Assembly (NCBI GenBank): GCA_022508245.1
Contig: JAFLVO010000002.1
Coordinates: forward strand, 79,263-143,262
Reading direction: 5' to 3'
Source: Clostridiales bacterium
Lineage (GTDB): Bacteria > Bacillota > Clostridia > Christensenellales > Borkfalkiaceae
DNA length: 64,000 bases
In this document: positions 8,360 to 16,800 of the stretch, piece after piece
How the letters are laid out: the number at the start of each line of letters is the position of its first letter
Numbering within the stretch: the first letter of the stretch is position 1
The notes under the pieces: model-generated
The model's input: the letters and a program-made list of their open reading frames with translations, nothing else
What the model was told of the DNA's origin: nothing
Database searches by the model: none
Translations under genes and position numbers: made by a program

Positions 8360-8506
8360 ATGAGTAAAAGAAAAAGCAAAAAAATAATTGAGGACGTTTA
8401 CGAAAACTGTGTCAGCGCGAACGATTGCACGGGTGTTTTTCAGGTGGTAACACTCGATCCCGAGGAGATAAAAAAATTTCACGAAATGTACAATGAAATT
8501 GACTAA
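8360..8506 (+). CDS. small unknown protein, 48 residues
   Basis: A short frame from ATG 8360, rich in Lys/Glu at both ends, with two cysteines in the middle (ENCVSANDCTG) and a helical end (PEEIKKFHEMYNEID). I do not recognise it. It is followed 20 bases later by a good terminator and lies in its own space between genes, which supports a real gene. There is no ribosome site. A possible promoter (TTGAAT at 8324, AATACT at 8348) would start the mRNA at the ATG. A TTG at 8324 in frame is the alternative start. Confidence 0.45.
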   Translation: MSKRKSKKIIEDVYENCVSANDCTGVFQVVTLDPEEIKKFHEMYNEID

Positions 8507-8525
8507 AACGGTGTCAAAAACGAAC

Positions 8526-8558
8526 AAAACAGAGGCAAAAAATGCCTCTGTTTTTGTT
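8526..8558 (+). terminator. terminator after small unknown gene
   Basis: AACAGAGGCA and TGCCTCTGTT form a 10-bp stem around a five-A loop, followed by TTTTTGTTTT. Confidence 0.85.
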
Positions 8559-8596
8559 TTAACAGCTTTTTTGTGCATTTTGTTCGTTATTATCAC

Positions 8597-8645
8597 ATAC
8601 CATATATGGTTATGCCGTTAAAAAATAACATACAAGATGTTGTGG
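8597..8645 (+). promoter_or_regulatory. candidate tandem NrdR boxes
   Basis: Two 16-bp sites, at 8597-8612 (core palindrome ACCATATATGGT) and 8630-8645 (ACAAGATGTTGTG core), each match the known NrdR box pattern ACACwATATATwGTGT at about 12 of 16 positions. They are 33 bp apart start to start, close to three helical turns, the usual tandem spacing. They lie just upstream of the nrdD promoter. Confidence 0.55.
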
Positions 8646-8653
8646 TTCAAGAC

Positions 8654-8682
8654 TTGACTTTGAAAATTTATGGTATTATACT
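8654..8682 (+). promoter_or_regulatory. nrdD promoter
   Basis: TTGACT (8654-8659), 17 bases, TATACT (8677-8682). It lies nine bases after the second candidate NrdR box and about 113 bases before the ATG, so a longer reading of nrdD from 8573 is excluded. Confidence 0.8.
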
Positions 8683-8794
8683 AAATCTTACTTTCGTTTG
8701 TTTGGGATTTATGTCGGAACTTGACGAAAAGACTCGATTAAGCTCTCCTCGACAAAACCGAAACAGACTTTTGTTGGTAAAGGTAGGTAGAGAT

Positions 8795-10921
8795 ATGAAA
8801 GTAGTAAAGCGTGACGGAACGACTTGCGAATTCGACAGAAAAAAGATTGAGGTTGCTATTGCAAAGGCAAATCTTGCAATAGACCCCGAGGACAGAATTT
8901 CCGATGAGCAGATCAGCGCTATCGTGGACGATATTGCGTCGCGCCACAGACCCCGCCTGCTCGTTGAAGATATTCAGGATATGGTCGAAGAAAAGTTGAT
9001 GGAAATGCAGAGATATCAACTTATGAAGGCGTACATAATTTACCGTTACGAGCGCGCGCTCATTAGAAAAGCGAACACCACGGACGAGAGCATACTTTCG
9101 CTTATCAGAAACTCAAATAAGGACGTAATGGAGGAAAACTCCAACAAAAACGCGCGCACTGCAGCCACCCAGCGCGACCTTATTGCCGGCGAAGTGTCAA
9201 AAGACCTTACCCGCCGTATTCTTCTGCCTGAGAACATTTCCAAAGCGCACGAGGAGGGGGCAATTCACTTCCACGATGCTGACTATTTCCTGCAACCCAT
9301 ATTCAATTGCTGTCTTATAAATATCAAGGACATGCTCGAAAACGGAACGGTAATGAACGGCAAAATGATAGAAAGCCCCAAGTCCTTCCAGACCGCCTGC
9401 ACCATAACTACGCAGATTATTGCGTCCTGCGCATCCTCGCAGTACGGCGGGCAGTCGGTAAATATCGGGCACCTCGGCAAATACCTTCGCCGTACCAAAG
9501 AGAAGTACGAAAGACAGCTCAAAGAGGAGTTCGGTGCATCCTTGACAGAGGAAACCAGGCAACGCTTTTTGACTATGCGCATAAAAGAGGCGCTCAAGTC
9601 GGGCGTTCAGACTATACAGTATCAGATTAACACCCTCATGACCACAAACGGACAATCCCCCTTCGTTACCCTCTTCTTGTATCTCGACGAAAAAGACGAG
9701 TACATTGAAGAAAACGCAATGATTATTGAGGAAATTCTCCGTCAGCGCTACGAGGGTATAAAGAACGAAAAGGGAGTTTACGTGACCCCCGCGTTCCCCA
9801 AGCTTATCTACGTTTTGGACGAAAACAACTGCTTAAAAGGCGGAAAGTACGACTATCTTACAAAGCTTGCCGTAAAATGCTCATCCAAGCGCCTCTACCC
9901 CGATTACATTTCGGCAAAGAAAATGCGCGAGCACTACGAGGGCAACGTGTTCTCGCCCATGGGCTGCCGCTCTTTCCTATCCCCTTGGAAGGACGAAGAC
10001 GGCAACTACAAGTTCGAAGGGCGTTTCAATCAGGGCGTTGTTTCCTTAAATCTTCCCCAAATAGGTATTCTTTCAAAGGGGGATGAAAAGAAGTTCTGGG
10101 AAATTCTCGATGAGAGGCTGGACTTGTGCTTTGAGGCTCTAATGTGCCGTCACAACGCGCTTATGGGTGTTACGAGCGACGTATCTCCCGTGCATTGGCA
10201 GTACGGTGCAATCGCCCGTCTGCAGCCCGGCGAAAAGATCGATAAATACCTTTTGAACGGCTATTCCACCATTTCACTCGGCTATATCGGTATATACGAG
10301 GCAACCAAGCTCGTCAAAGGCGTTTCGCACACCACCCCCGAGGGATTGGAGTTTGCGCTCAAGATTATGAATACCATGCGCGCCCGCTGCAACAAATGGA
10401 AGAAGGAAACGGGGCTGGGTTTCGGACTCTACGGCACCCCCGCAGAATCGCTTTGCTATCGCTTCGCCCGCATAGACAGACAGCGCTTCGGCACTATAAA
10501 AGACGTTACAGACAAGGGCTACTACACCAACAGCTATCACGTGGACGTCCGCGAGAATATAGACGCGTTCTCCAAATTCAAGTTTGAAAGCCAATTCCAG
10601 ACAATTTCTTCTGGCGGCGCAATTTCCTACGTTGAAATACCCAATATGCGCCACAACCTCGATGCTCTGGAGTCGGTCGTCAAATTTATCTACGACAATA
10701 TTCAGTACGCCGAGTTCAACACCAAGTCGGACTACTGCCACGTCTGCGGTTTCGACGGCGAAATTATTATAAACGACGACAACGAGTGGGAATGCCCCGT
10801 CTGCCACAACAAGGACCAGAGGAAGATGAACGTAACCCGCAGAACGTGCGGCTATCTCGGCGAGAACTTCTGGAATGTGGGTAAGACGAAGGAAATTAAG
10901 GCGCGCGTATTACACCTATAA
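8795..10921 (+). CDS. nrdD: anaerobic ribonucleoside-triphosphate reductase (class III)
   Basis: NrdD reduces ribonucleoside triphosphates to deoxy forms with a glycyl radical, supplying DNA precursors without oxygen. The 708-residue product begins with an ATP-cone (VVKRDGTTCEFDRKKIEVAI), which senses ATP/dATP. The catalytic barrel follows, then the zinc site CHVCGF...CPVCHNK, and the glycyl radical loop RRTCGYLGENFW about 20 residues from the end. The ATG at 8795 has an AGGTAGG-type site upstream. Formally the frame is open to 8573, but that stretch contains the promoter. nrdG and dut follow, so the three genes supply and clean deoxynucleotides. Oxygen would inactivate the enzyme, which fits an anaerobic host. 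Confidence 0.96.
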   Translation: MKVVKRDGTTCEFDRKKIEVAIAKANLAIDPEDRISDEQISAIVDDIASRHRPRLLVEDIQDMVEEKLMEMQRYQLMKAYIIYRYERALIRKANTTDESILSLIRNSNKDVMEENSNKNARTAATQRDLIAGEVSKDLTRRILLPENISKAHEEGAIHFHDADYFLQPIFNCCLINIKDMLENGTVMNGKMIESPKSFQTACTITTQIIASCASSQYGGQSVNIGHLGKYLRRTKEKYERQLKEEFGASLTEETRQRFLTMRIKEALKSGVQTIQYQINTLMTTNGQSPFVTLFLYLDEKDEYIEENAMIIEEILRQRYEGIKNEKGVYVTPAFPKLIYVLDENNCLKGGKYDYLTKLAVKCSSKRLYPDYISAKKMREHYEGNVFSPMGCRSFLSPWKDEDGNYKFEGRFNQGVVSLNLPQIGILSKGDEKKFWEILDERLDLCFEALMCRHNALMGVTSDVSPVHWQYGAIARLQPGEKIDKYLLNGYSTISLGYIGIYEATKLVKGVSHTTPEGLEFALKIMNTMRARCNKWKKETGLGFGLYGTPAESLCYRFARIDRQRFGTIKDVTDKGYYTNSYHVDVRENIDAFSKFKFESQFQTISSGGAISYVEIPNMRHNLDALESVVKFIYDNIQYAEFNTKSDYCHVCGFDGEIIINDDNEWECPVCHNKDQRKMNVTRRTCGYLGENFWNVGKTKEIKARVLHL

Positions 10922-11110
10922 GCTCCCGCTGCGGCACATATATGCTGCGCAATACTTTGTTGAACTCCGCTTTTCTCGGGTCACTTACGAAAAAGTAAGC
11001 TCCCCTCAAAAATGCTCGTTCGCCTCGTCTTGCTTGCATCTATGCACCGTCATTAAATAAGGGCATTTTTATAATTGCCCCCCAAATATGCCTTAAATAA
11101 CAGTGTTTTT
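10922..11110 (+). other. nrdD-nrdG intergenic region
   Basis: 189 bp without a gene. It contains an imperfect palindrome around GCACATATATGCTGC (10933-10950), a short hairpin CTTAC/GTAAG near 10983-10999, and copy 2 of the 29-bp repeat. GGGCA at 11061-11065 can pair with TGCCC at the start of that repeat. Confidence 0.5.
11073..11101 (+). repeat. 29-bp dispersed repeat, copy 2
   Basis: AATTG, a run of six C, AAATATGCC, TT, AAATAAC. It ends ten bases before the nrdG start codon and, with GGGCA upstream, can form a hairpin in the leader. Confidence 0.6.
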
Positions 11111-11644
11111 ATGAACTATGCCACTATAAAAAAATACGATATTGCCAACGGGCCGGGGGTCAGAGTTACGCTGTACGTAAGCGGTTGCCGCAATCACTGC
11201 AAAAACTGCTTCAATCCCGAAACGTGGGACTTCAACTTCGGAAAGCCCTTTACCCAAGAGGTGGAGGACGAAATCATAAAGGCGATGGAGCCAGACTACA
11301 TAGAGGGCTTTACACTCCTTGGCGGCGACCCGTTCGAACCCGAAAATCAGGTTGCTCTCGTACCCTTTTTGGAGAGGCTCAAAAAGATATACCCAGACAA
11401 GTCCTTTTGGTGCTTTACGGGCTACGACTACGAGGCGGAGCTACTCACGGGCAAGCAGGGCGATCTTGATGACGTGATTAAAATTTTAAACTGCCTCGAC
11501 GTGCTTGTGGACGGCAGATTCGTTGAAAATCTCAAGGATTTGAATTTGAGATTCCGCGGCTCGTCAAATCAGAGAATAATTCTTGTAAAACCGTCGCTTG
11601 AGCAGGACGAGCTGATACTTTGGGACGGGAAAACGAAAGTGTAA
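11111..11644 (+). CDS. nrdG: anaerobic ribonucleotide reductase activating protein
   Basis: NrdG is the radical-SAM enzyme that installs the glycyl radical in NrdD. The 177-residue protein has the NrdG cysteine pattern CRNHCKNCF (CxxxCxxC) near residue 27 for the [4Fe-4S] cluster, and the GGDPFEPEN segment that helps bind S-adenosylmethionine. I chose ATG 11111 because homology begins there (MNYATIKKYDIANGPG); an earlier ATG at 11075 lies inside the repeat. No clear ribosome site is seen. It is the partner of nrdD just upstream. Confidence 0.94.
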   Translation: MNYATIKKYDIANGPGVRVTLYVSGCRNHCKNCFNPETWDFNFGKPFTQEVEDEIIKAMEPDYIEGFTLLGGDPFEPENQVALVPFLERLKKIYPDKSFWCFTGYDYEAELLTGKQGDLDDVIKILNCLDVLVDGRFVENLKDLNLRFRGSSNQRIILVKPSLEQDELILWDGKTKV

Positions 11645-11675
11645 GTTTTGACCTTCTAAACTTATAGGTAAAAAT

Positions 11676-12113
11676 ATGCAGGTTGCAATTAAAAAATTGA
11701 GTGAAAAGGCTATTTTGCCCTCATATGAAAGCGAATGCGCTGCCGGTGCGGACTTATACGCCTGTCTAGACAGGGAAATTACTATAAACCCGCATGAAAC
11801 GGTGCTTATTCCCACGGGAATTGCCATGGAGCTGCCTCAAGGCTATGCGGGACTCATCTATGCGAGGAGCGGACTCGCAACCAAGAAGGGACTTGCTCCC
11901 GCAAACAAGGTGGGTGTAATTGACAGCGACTACCGCGGCGAGGTCAAGGTTGCCCTGCACAATCACTCGAATACTCCCCAAGCGGTATCGTCGGGAGAGC
12001 GGGTTGCACAGCTTGTGATAACACCCTACCTGACGGCAAAGTTTGTAGAAAGGAACGAGCTCTCTCAAACGGTGCGCGGCGCGGGCGGCTTCGGCTCCAC
12101 CGGCAGTAAATAA
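11676..12113 (+). CDS. dut: dUTP diphosphatase
   Basis: Hydrolyses dUTP to dUMP and pyrophosphate, keeping uracil out of DNA and feeding thymidylate synthesis. The 145-residue protein is a normal trimeric dUTPase. Motifs in order are AGADLYA, ARSGLA, GVIDSDYRGEV, GERVAQLVI and the C-terminal GGFGSTG that closes over the active site. It lies 31 bases after nrdG and is followed by a terminator, so it likely ends the nrd operon. Confidence 0.95.
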   Translation: MQVAIKKLSEKAILPSYESECAAGADLYACLDREITINPHETVLIPTGIAMELPQGYAGLIYARSGLATKKGLAPANKVGVIDSDYRGEVKVALHNHSNTPQAVSSGERVAQLVITPYLTAKFVERNELSQTVRGAGGFGSTGSK

Positions 12114-12125
12114 TTACCATAATGC

Positions 12126-12153
12126 AAAAGACGCTTTTGAAGCGTCTTTTTTG
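12126..12153 (+). terminator. terminator after dut
   Basis: AAAAGACGCTT and AAGCGTCTTTT form an 11-bp stem around TTG, followed by T residues. Confidence 0.9.
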
Positions 12154-12162
12154 GTATTATGC

Positions 12163-12192
12163 TTGACGGTTTAATTGAAATTATGGTACTAT
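12163..12192 (+). promoter_or_regulatory. glucokinase promoter
   Basis: TTGACG (12163-12168), 18 bases, TACTAT (12187-12192), just after the dut terminator. Confidence 0.6.
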
Positions 12193-12228
12193 TTATAAAA
12201 ATTAAAAGGGCTATAAGGAGCGGTAAGA

Positions 12229-13161
12229 ATGAAGCTTTATATGGGTTTGGACGTCGGAGGAACTTTAATTAAGGGCATAATTACAGACGAAAACGGGCAA
12301 ATCGTAATAGAGGGGGATATCCCCACCGTCGGCGGAGAGGGGCTTGCCGAAAGTATTGAAGCGCTTGCGGACAGACTTGTTCTCGGTGCAAACAAGGTAT
12401 ATTCTGCGCTCTCGGGCATAGGCGTGTGCTGCCCCGGACTTATAGATACCCCAAGCGGCAAGGTTATTTTTGCGGGCAACCTCAATTTAAAAAACTATCC
12501 TCTTGGAAAAATTTTAGAGGAAAAATTCGGCGTTCCCGTAAAGGTATGCAACGATGCAAATGCCGCGGCTCTCGGAGAAGCCAAATTCGGCGCGGGCAAG
12601 AACTATTCGGACAGCGTGTTCGTGACGCTCGGAACGGGCGTCGGCGGCGGTATTGTTATAGGCGGCAAACTGTTTGAAGGCAACAAATCGGCGGGTGCGG
12701 AGATCGGTCATATGGTAATTGACAGGGGCGGTCCCAAATGCACCTGCGGACGGCGCGGGTGCTTTGAGGTTTACTGCTCGGCGCGTGCTCTCACGGAAAA
12801 GACCAAAGCCGAAATGGAGGATGACACCTCCTCGGATATGTGGAAAAATTATTCCTACGAAACGGCGGACGCAAGAACGGCGTTCGAGTACATGGACACC
12901 GACCGTACAGCGAAAAAGGTCGTGGATTGGTACATAAACCGCCTTGCCTGCGGACTTATAAATTTGGCAAATATTTTCCGCCCGCAGGCGATAATGCTTG
13001 GCGGCGGTGTTTCGGCACAGGGCACACGGCTGACCGCACCCTTGCAGAAAATTTTGGATAAAGAACTCTTCGGCGGTACTTCCTACGCCCCCGTAGAGAT
13101 AAAATGCGCGTCGCTCGGCAACCGCGCCGGCTCTTTGGGTGCCGCAGCCTTAAACATGTAA
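12229..13161 (+). CDS. glcK: ROK-family glucokinase
   Basis: Phosphorylates glucose (or a related sugar) with ATP, the entry step of glycolysis. The 310-residue protein has the N-terminal phosphate loop GLDVGGTLIKG, the sugar-binding CNDANAAALGE, the GTGVGGGIVIGG loop, and the ROK zinc motif CTCGRRGCFE preceded by the His of EIGHM. There is no N-terminal DNA-binding domain, so it is a kinase rather than a repressor. The ATG at 12229 follows AAGGAG. rex follows in the same direction. Exact sugar not proven. Confidence 0.9.
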   Translation: MKLYMGLDVGGTLIKGIITDENGQIVIEGDIPTVGGEGLAESIEALADRLVLGANKVYSALSGIGVCCPGLIDTPSGKVIFAGNLNLKNYPLGKILEEKFGVPVKVCNDANAAALGEAKFGAGKNYSDSVFVTLGTGVGGGIVIGGKLFEGNKSAGAEIGHMVIDRGGPKCTCGRRGCFEVYCSARALTEKTKAEMEDDTSSDMWKNYSYETADARTAFEYMDTDRTAKKVVDWYINRLACGLINLANIFRPQAIMLGGGVSAQGTRLTAPLQKILDKELFGGTSYAPVEIKCASLGNRAGSLGAAALNM

Positions 13162-13222
13162 AAATGTTCACAAAGTTTGCTTTCTGCTCTGTGCAATCAA
13201 TTTTTTGTGAAAGGAATATATT

Positions 13223-13840
13223 ATGACGGATATCTCGGTAACCTGTCTGCAAAGACTCCCCATATACTTAAATTATTTAAAGACGCTCGATGGCGACGGA
13301 TTTATCTCCTCGGGCGCAATTGCGCGTGCGCTGGGTATGGGAGAGGTGCTCGTAAGAAAAGATCTTGCCTATACGGCGGCGCAGGGAAAATCGCGCGTCG
13401 GCTATAAAAAGAGCGAGCTTATTTCCGCACTCGAAGATTTTTTGGGCTGTAACAACAAAGAAAACGCAGTCCTTATCGGGGCGGGCGGAATCGGAAGCGC
13501 GCTTTTGGCATACGGCGGGTTTAAAAATTACGGAATCGAGCTGGCTGCCGCGTTCGACAGCGACGATAAAAAAGTCGGCACGGAAATTTCGGGCAAGCCT
13601 GTCTTTTCCATGAGCCAATTGAAAGAAAAAATCAAAGAGCTCGGCGCGTCTCTTGCCGTAATCTGCGTTCCCGCAAGCGTGGCGCAAACGGTTGCGGACG
13701 AACTCTGCACCTGCGGCGTTAAGGCAATTTTGAATTTTGCGCCTGTACTACTCCGCGTTAAAGACGGCGTAACGGTAAGAAATATAGACGTCGCCGCTAA
13801 CCTTGCAATCCTATCAAGTATTAGCGTTCACAAAAATTGA
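13223..13840 (+). CDS. rex: redox-sensing transcriptional repressor Rex
   Basis: Rex binds operators when the NADH/NAD+ ratio is low and releases them when NADH rises, controlling fermentation and hydrogen genes in Clostridia. The 205-residue protein has the N-terminal winged helix (residues about 1-75, with ISSGAIARALGMGEVLVRKDL) and a Rossmann domain with GAGGIGSALLAY. The domain-swapped C-terminal helix ends it. The start follows GAAAGGA. Likely targets in this window are the hydrogenase genes, but I could not find a standard Rex palindrome upstream of them. Confidence 0.93.
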   Translation: MTDISVTCLQRLPIYLNYLKTLDGDGFISSGAIARALGMGEVLVRKDLAYTAAQGKSRVGYKKSELISALEDFLGCNNKENAVLIGAGGIGSALLAYGGFKNYGIELAAAFDSDDKKVGTEISGKPVFSMSQLKEKIKELGASLAVICVPASVAQTVADELCTCGVKAILNFAPVLLRVKDGVTVRNIDVAANLAILSSISVHKN

Positions 13841-13880
13841 AAGCGCGGAATAGATTTTAATTTGTGTGAATTAGTTTCGT

Positions 13881-16800
13881 ATGAAAAAACTCTTTTCAAC
13901 AATTATAAAACAGAAAGTAGCAATAATTCTTGCCGTGGTGTTTATAATCGCTTTCGGCATTTTTTCCACGCTGCAGATGCCAATTAATCTGCTTCCCGAT
14001 ATCAACGTGCCCATGGTCTGCGTGCAGATAATCTATCCCGGCGCAAACGCAAGCTCGGTTGAAAAGGACGTCACAAAAAAGGTTGAGGACGGACTTTCGT
14101 CCATCAGCGGTGTAACAGGTGTAAACAGCTATTCATACGACAATCTTTCGGCCGTGGTGCTGTCCTTTGACTACGGCACAGATACGAACAGCAAAAAGTC
14201 GGACATTTCAAGTAAGCTCGACGGGCTGGATTTGCCCGACGGAATTACCCGCTCGGTCTACGATATCGACTTAAACGCCGAGGCTCTTGCCGTGCTGTCA
14301 ATAACCTCAAGCGAGGGCGAGAGCGACGATGAAAAGTTAAAAAACGCATACTCGTCCGCAGAGGAGCTTGCCTCCAAAATCCGCGCAATAGACGGCGTTG
14401 AAAGCGTCGAATTAAAGGGCGGAGCGCAGACCTCCTACGTAATAAGACCTTACGGCGGGTTGGAGCTGATTGCACCCCTAATCGTGCAAGCGTTTTCGTA
14501 CGGCGAACTCGATATACCTCTCGGCAATATTTCTTCGGTAGGCGGGAATATACAAATCCGCAACAACACGGACGTTAAAAAAGATGAAGATATCAAAAAT
14601 ATGCCCGTAGCTCTGCCGTCGTCGATTGTGACACTTCTGACCTCGGTGAAGAGCATAATGCGCTACTACGAAAACAGCACGCAAGAGGAGCTTGAAACTC
14701 TGAAAAAAGACCTCGACGGCGGGGTTTTGGACATTCTTCGAAAAATAGGCGGAATGGAAGCCGACGAACTCGACAACATTGCCGAACTCCGCACCTATAT
14801 GAATATAGCGGAAAACTTTACCGCCGGGCAGCTTAAAAATTTTAAAACCTCGCGTTTTTATAACGATATCTACGAGGCGGTAACAAACGAACCCGCTGAA
14901 GTGGGCGGCGAGAGAACGCCTAAAACGGACGAGGAGCTTCAGGATATTGTAGATGAGCTTTCGGAAAGATATCCGCTTTTTTCGCAGTATCTGACGGTCG
15001 ATATGCTGAAAGTCGTGAGTAAGAACAAGCTCGGGGATATAATTGCTTTCCGCGAGTGGCTTGAAGAGACTGAGGAATATAAGACGGCAAACGAAAACGG
15101 CGAGTATTACGAATTTAATGACCGCGACTACATAAAGCTTGCCCGCGATATGGGGCTTTACGAAGAAAAAGTCGAGGACGACAAAATTTTGAAAGAGGTC
15201 GACTTTGCGAAAAAAACCTCGGCGGCGGGGCTTACCCGGATTGCGAACAAAAAGCGGGACGCCGAAGAGGAAGGCGAAGAATACGACCCCACGGACGAGG
15301 AATGCGCCCTGCTGTTTACGGGTACGGACCTCTCTGCGGAGCACCCCATAGTAATGTCGCCTACCTTTATGGCGTTCGTCCGCAGCCCCAATTACGAGAG
15401 CAATATAAAAACGCTCATCGATATGAGGGGAGAGGACAAAGAGCTTTCCGCAGAGCAATTCTATACTGTTTATTCAGCCCTCGATTTGAGCGGAGTGTTT
15501 GAGTTTACTCTCTCAAATGAGCTTTTCGGCTTTATTCTTAATTCCGATTTTACAAATCTCAATCCGGGCGGCGAATACGTTGCAAGGGTAGATGATATTG
15601 CCGAAATCGGAAAAGAGGACGAATTTACTTCGTACGTCTATTTCGGAGGCGGCAGGGCGGAGATTGTAAAAGGCGTAATTCTCGAGGTCTACAAGTCAAA
15701 CGGTGCGAACTCGTCGGCGGTGGTAGACGAGGTCAAGTCGATATATTCTTCGTTTTTGAAGGACGGTCATTCGGGTACGGCAATAAAGCTACTTGACGAC
15801 CAGTCGGAGTTTATTTCGGACAGTATTTCAAACGTGCTTGTAAGTATGCTTATAGGCGGTGCGCTCGCCGTACTCGTAATATTCATATTCCTGAAAAAGG
15901 TGCGCACGTCTGTAATTATAGCAATAACAATGCCTCTTTCGGTGCTTGCCTCGCTCATCTGTCTGTATTTAATGGGCATAACCTTGAATATGGTTTCGCT
16001 CGGCGGGCTTGCGGTCGGGATAGGCATGCTGGTTGACAACAGTATAGTCGTAATAGAGAGCATAACCAAGCACCGCGAGTGCGACAAAACCGCCTTTGAG
16101 GCGGCGGTGGACGGCGCGGTCGAGGTCGGCGGCGCGCTCTTCGGTTCCACCTTAACTACCGTGTGCGTGTTCATACCCATAATTTTTTCGGGCGGGCTTA
16201 CGGGCGAAATATTTACCGACCTGTCCTGGGCGGTAATATTCTCGCTTACTTTCTCGCTCATTGTCTCCGTAACGGTAATTCCTACGCTGTACGCGCTCGT
16301 GTGCGCAGATAAAAAGCAAATGCTTAAAGGCGGAAGGCTTTCAAAAGACCTGAATACGGAGGCGGTTGCGGAAGAAACAGCCGAACAGCCCCCCGCGACC
16401 GCAGCTGCCGAACCCGAAAGGGATAAAAAACCCAAAAAATTAAGTAAAGCGCGCGAGTTTTTCAATGGCTTGAAGGAGCCCAAGGTTATGGGTGCGGTAT
16501 CGGGCTTTTACGGAAAAATTCTTCCAAAGGTTTTAAATAAAAAACTCATAACAATACTTGTGGCCGTTGCCGTGTTCGGCGCAAGCATAGGACTTTTATT
16601 TTTGACGGGAACGGAATTTCTGCCCTCTATCGACAAGGGACAGATAGAAATTAATATGACCTACGACAACACGGGCAAACAGCTTTATGAAATTCAAACG
16701 GACGTAAAGAATTTTGCCAATGCAGTGTGCGAAAATATAGACAACGTGGAATACGTCTCTATAAGCGTGGGCAAGAACGGACTTTTGGCGCTTACGGATA

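Noticed and set aside
8573..8794. 74-residue N-terminal extension of nrdD
   Set aside because: The open frame upstream of ATG 8795 contains the candidate NrdR boxes and a consensus promoter, and the ATP-cone starts right at 8795.
14478..15458. 326-residue minus-strand open frame opposite the RND gene
   Set aside because: It mirrors the codon pattern of the RND gene, has no ribosome site or promoter and shows no recognisable domain. Similar antisense frames at 6488-7327 and 30882-31511 were rejected for the same reason.
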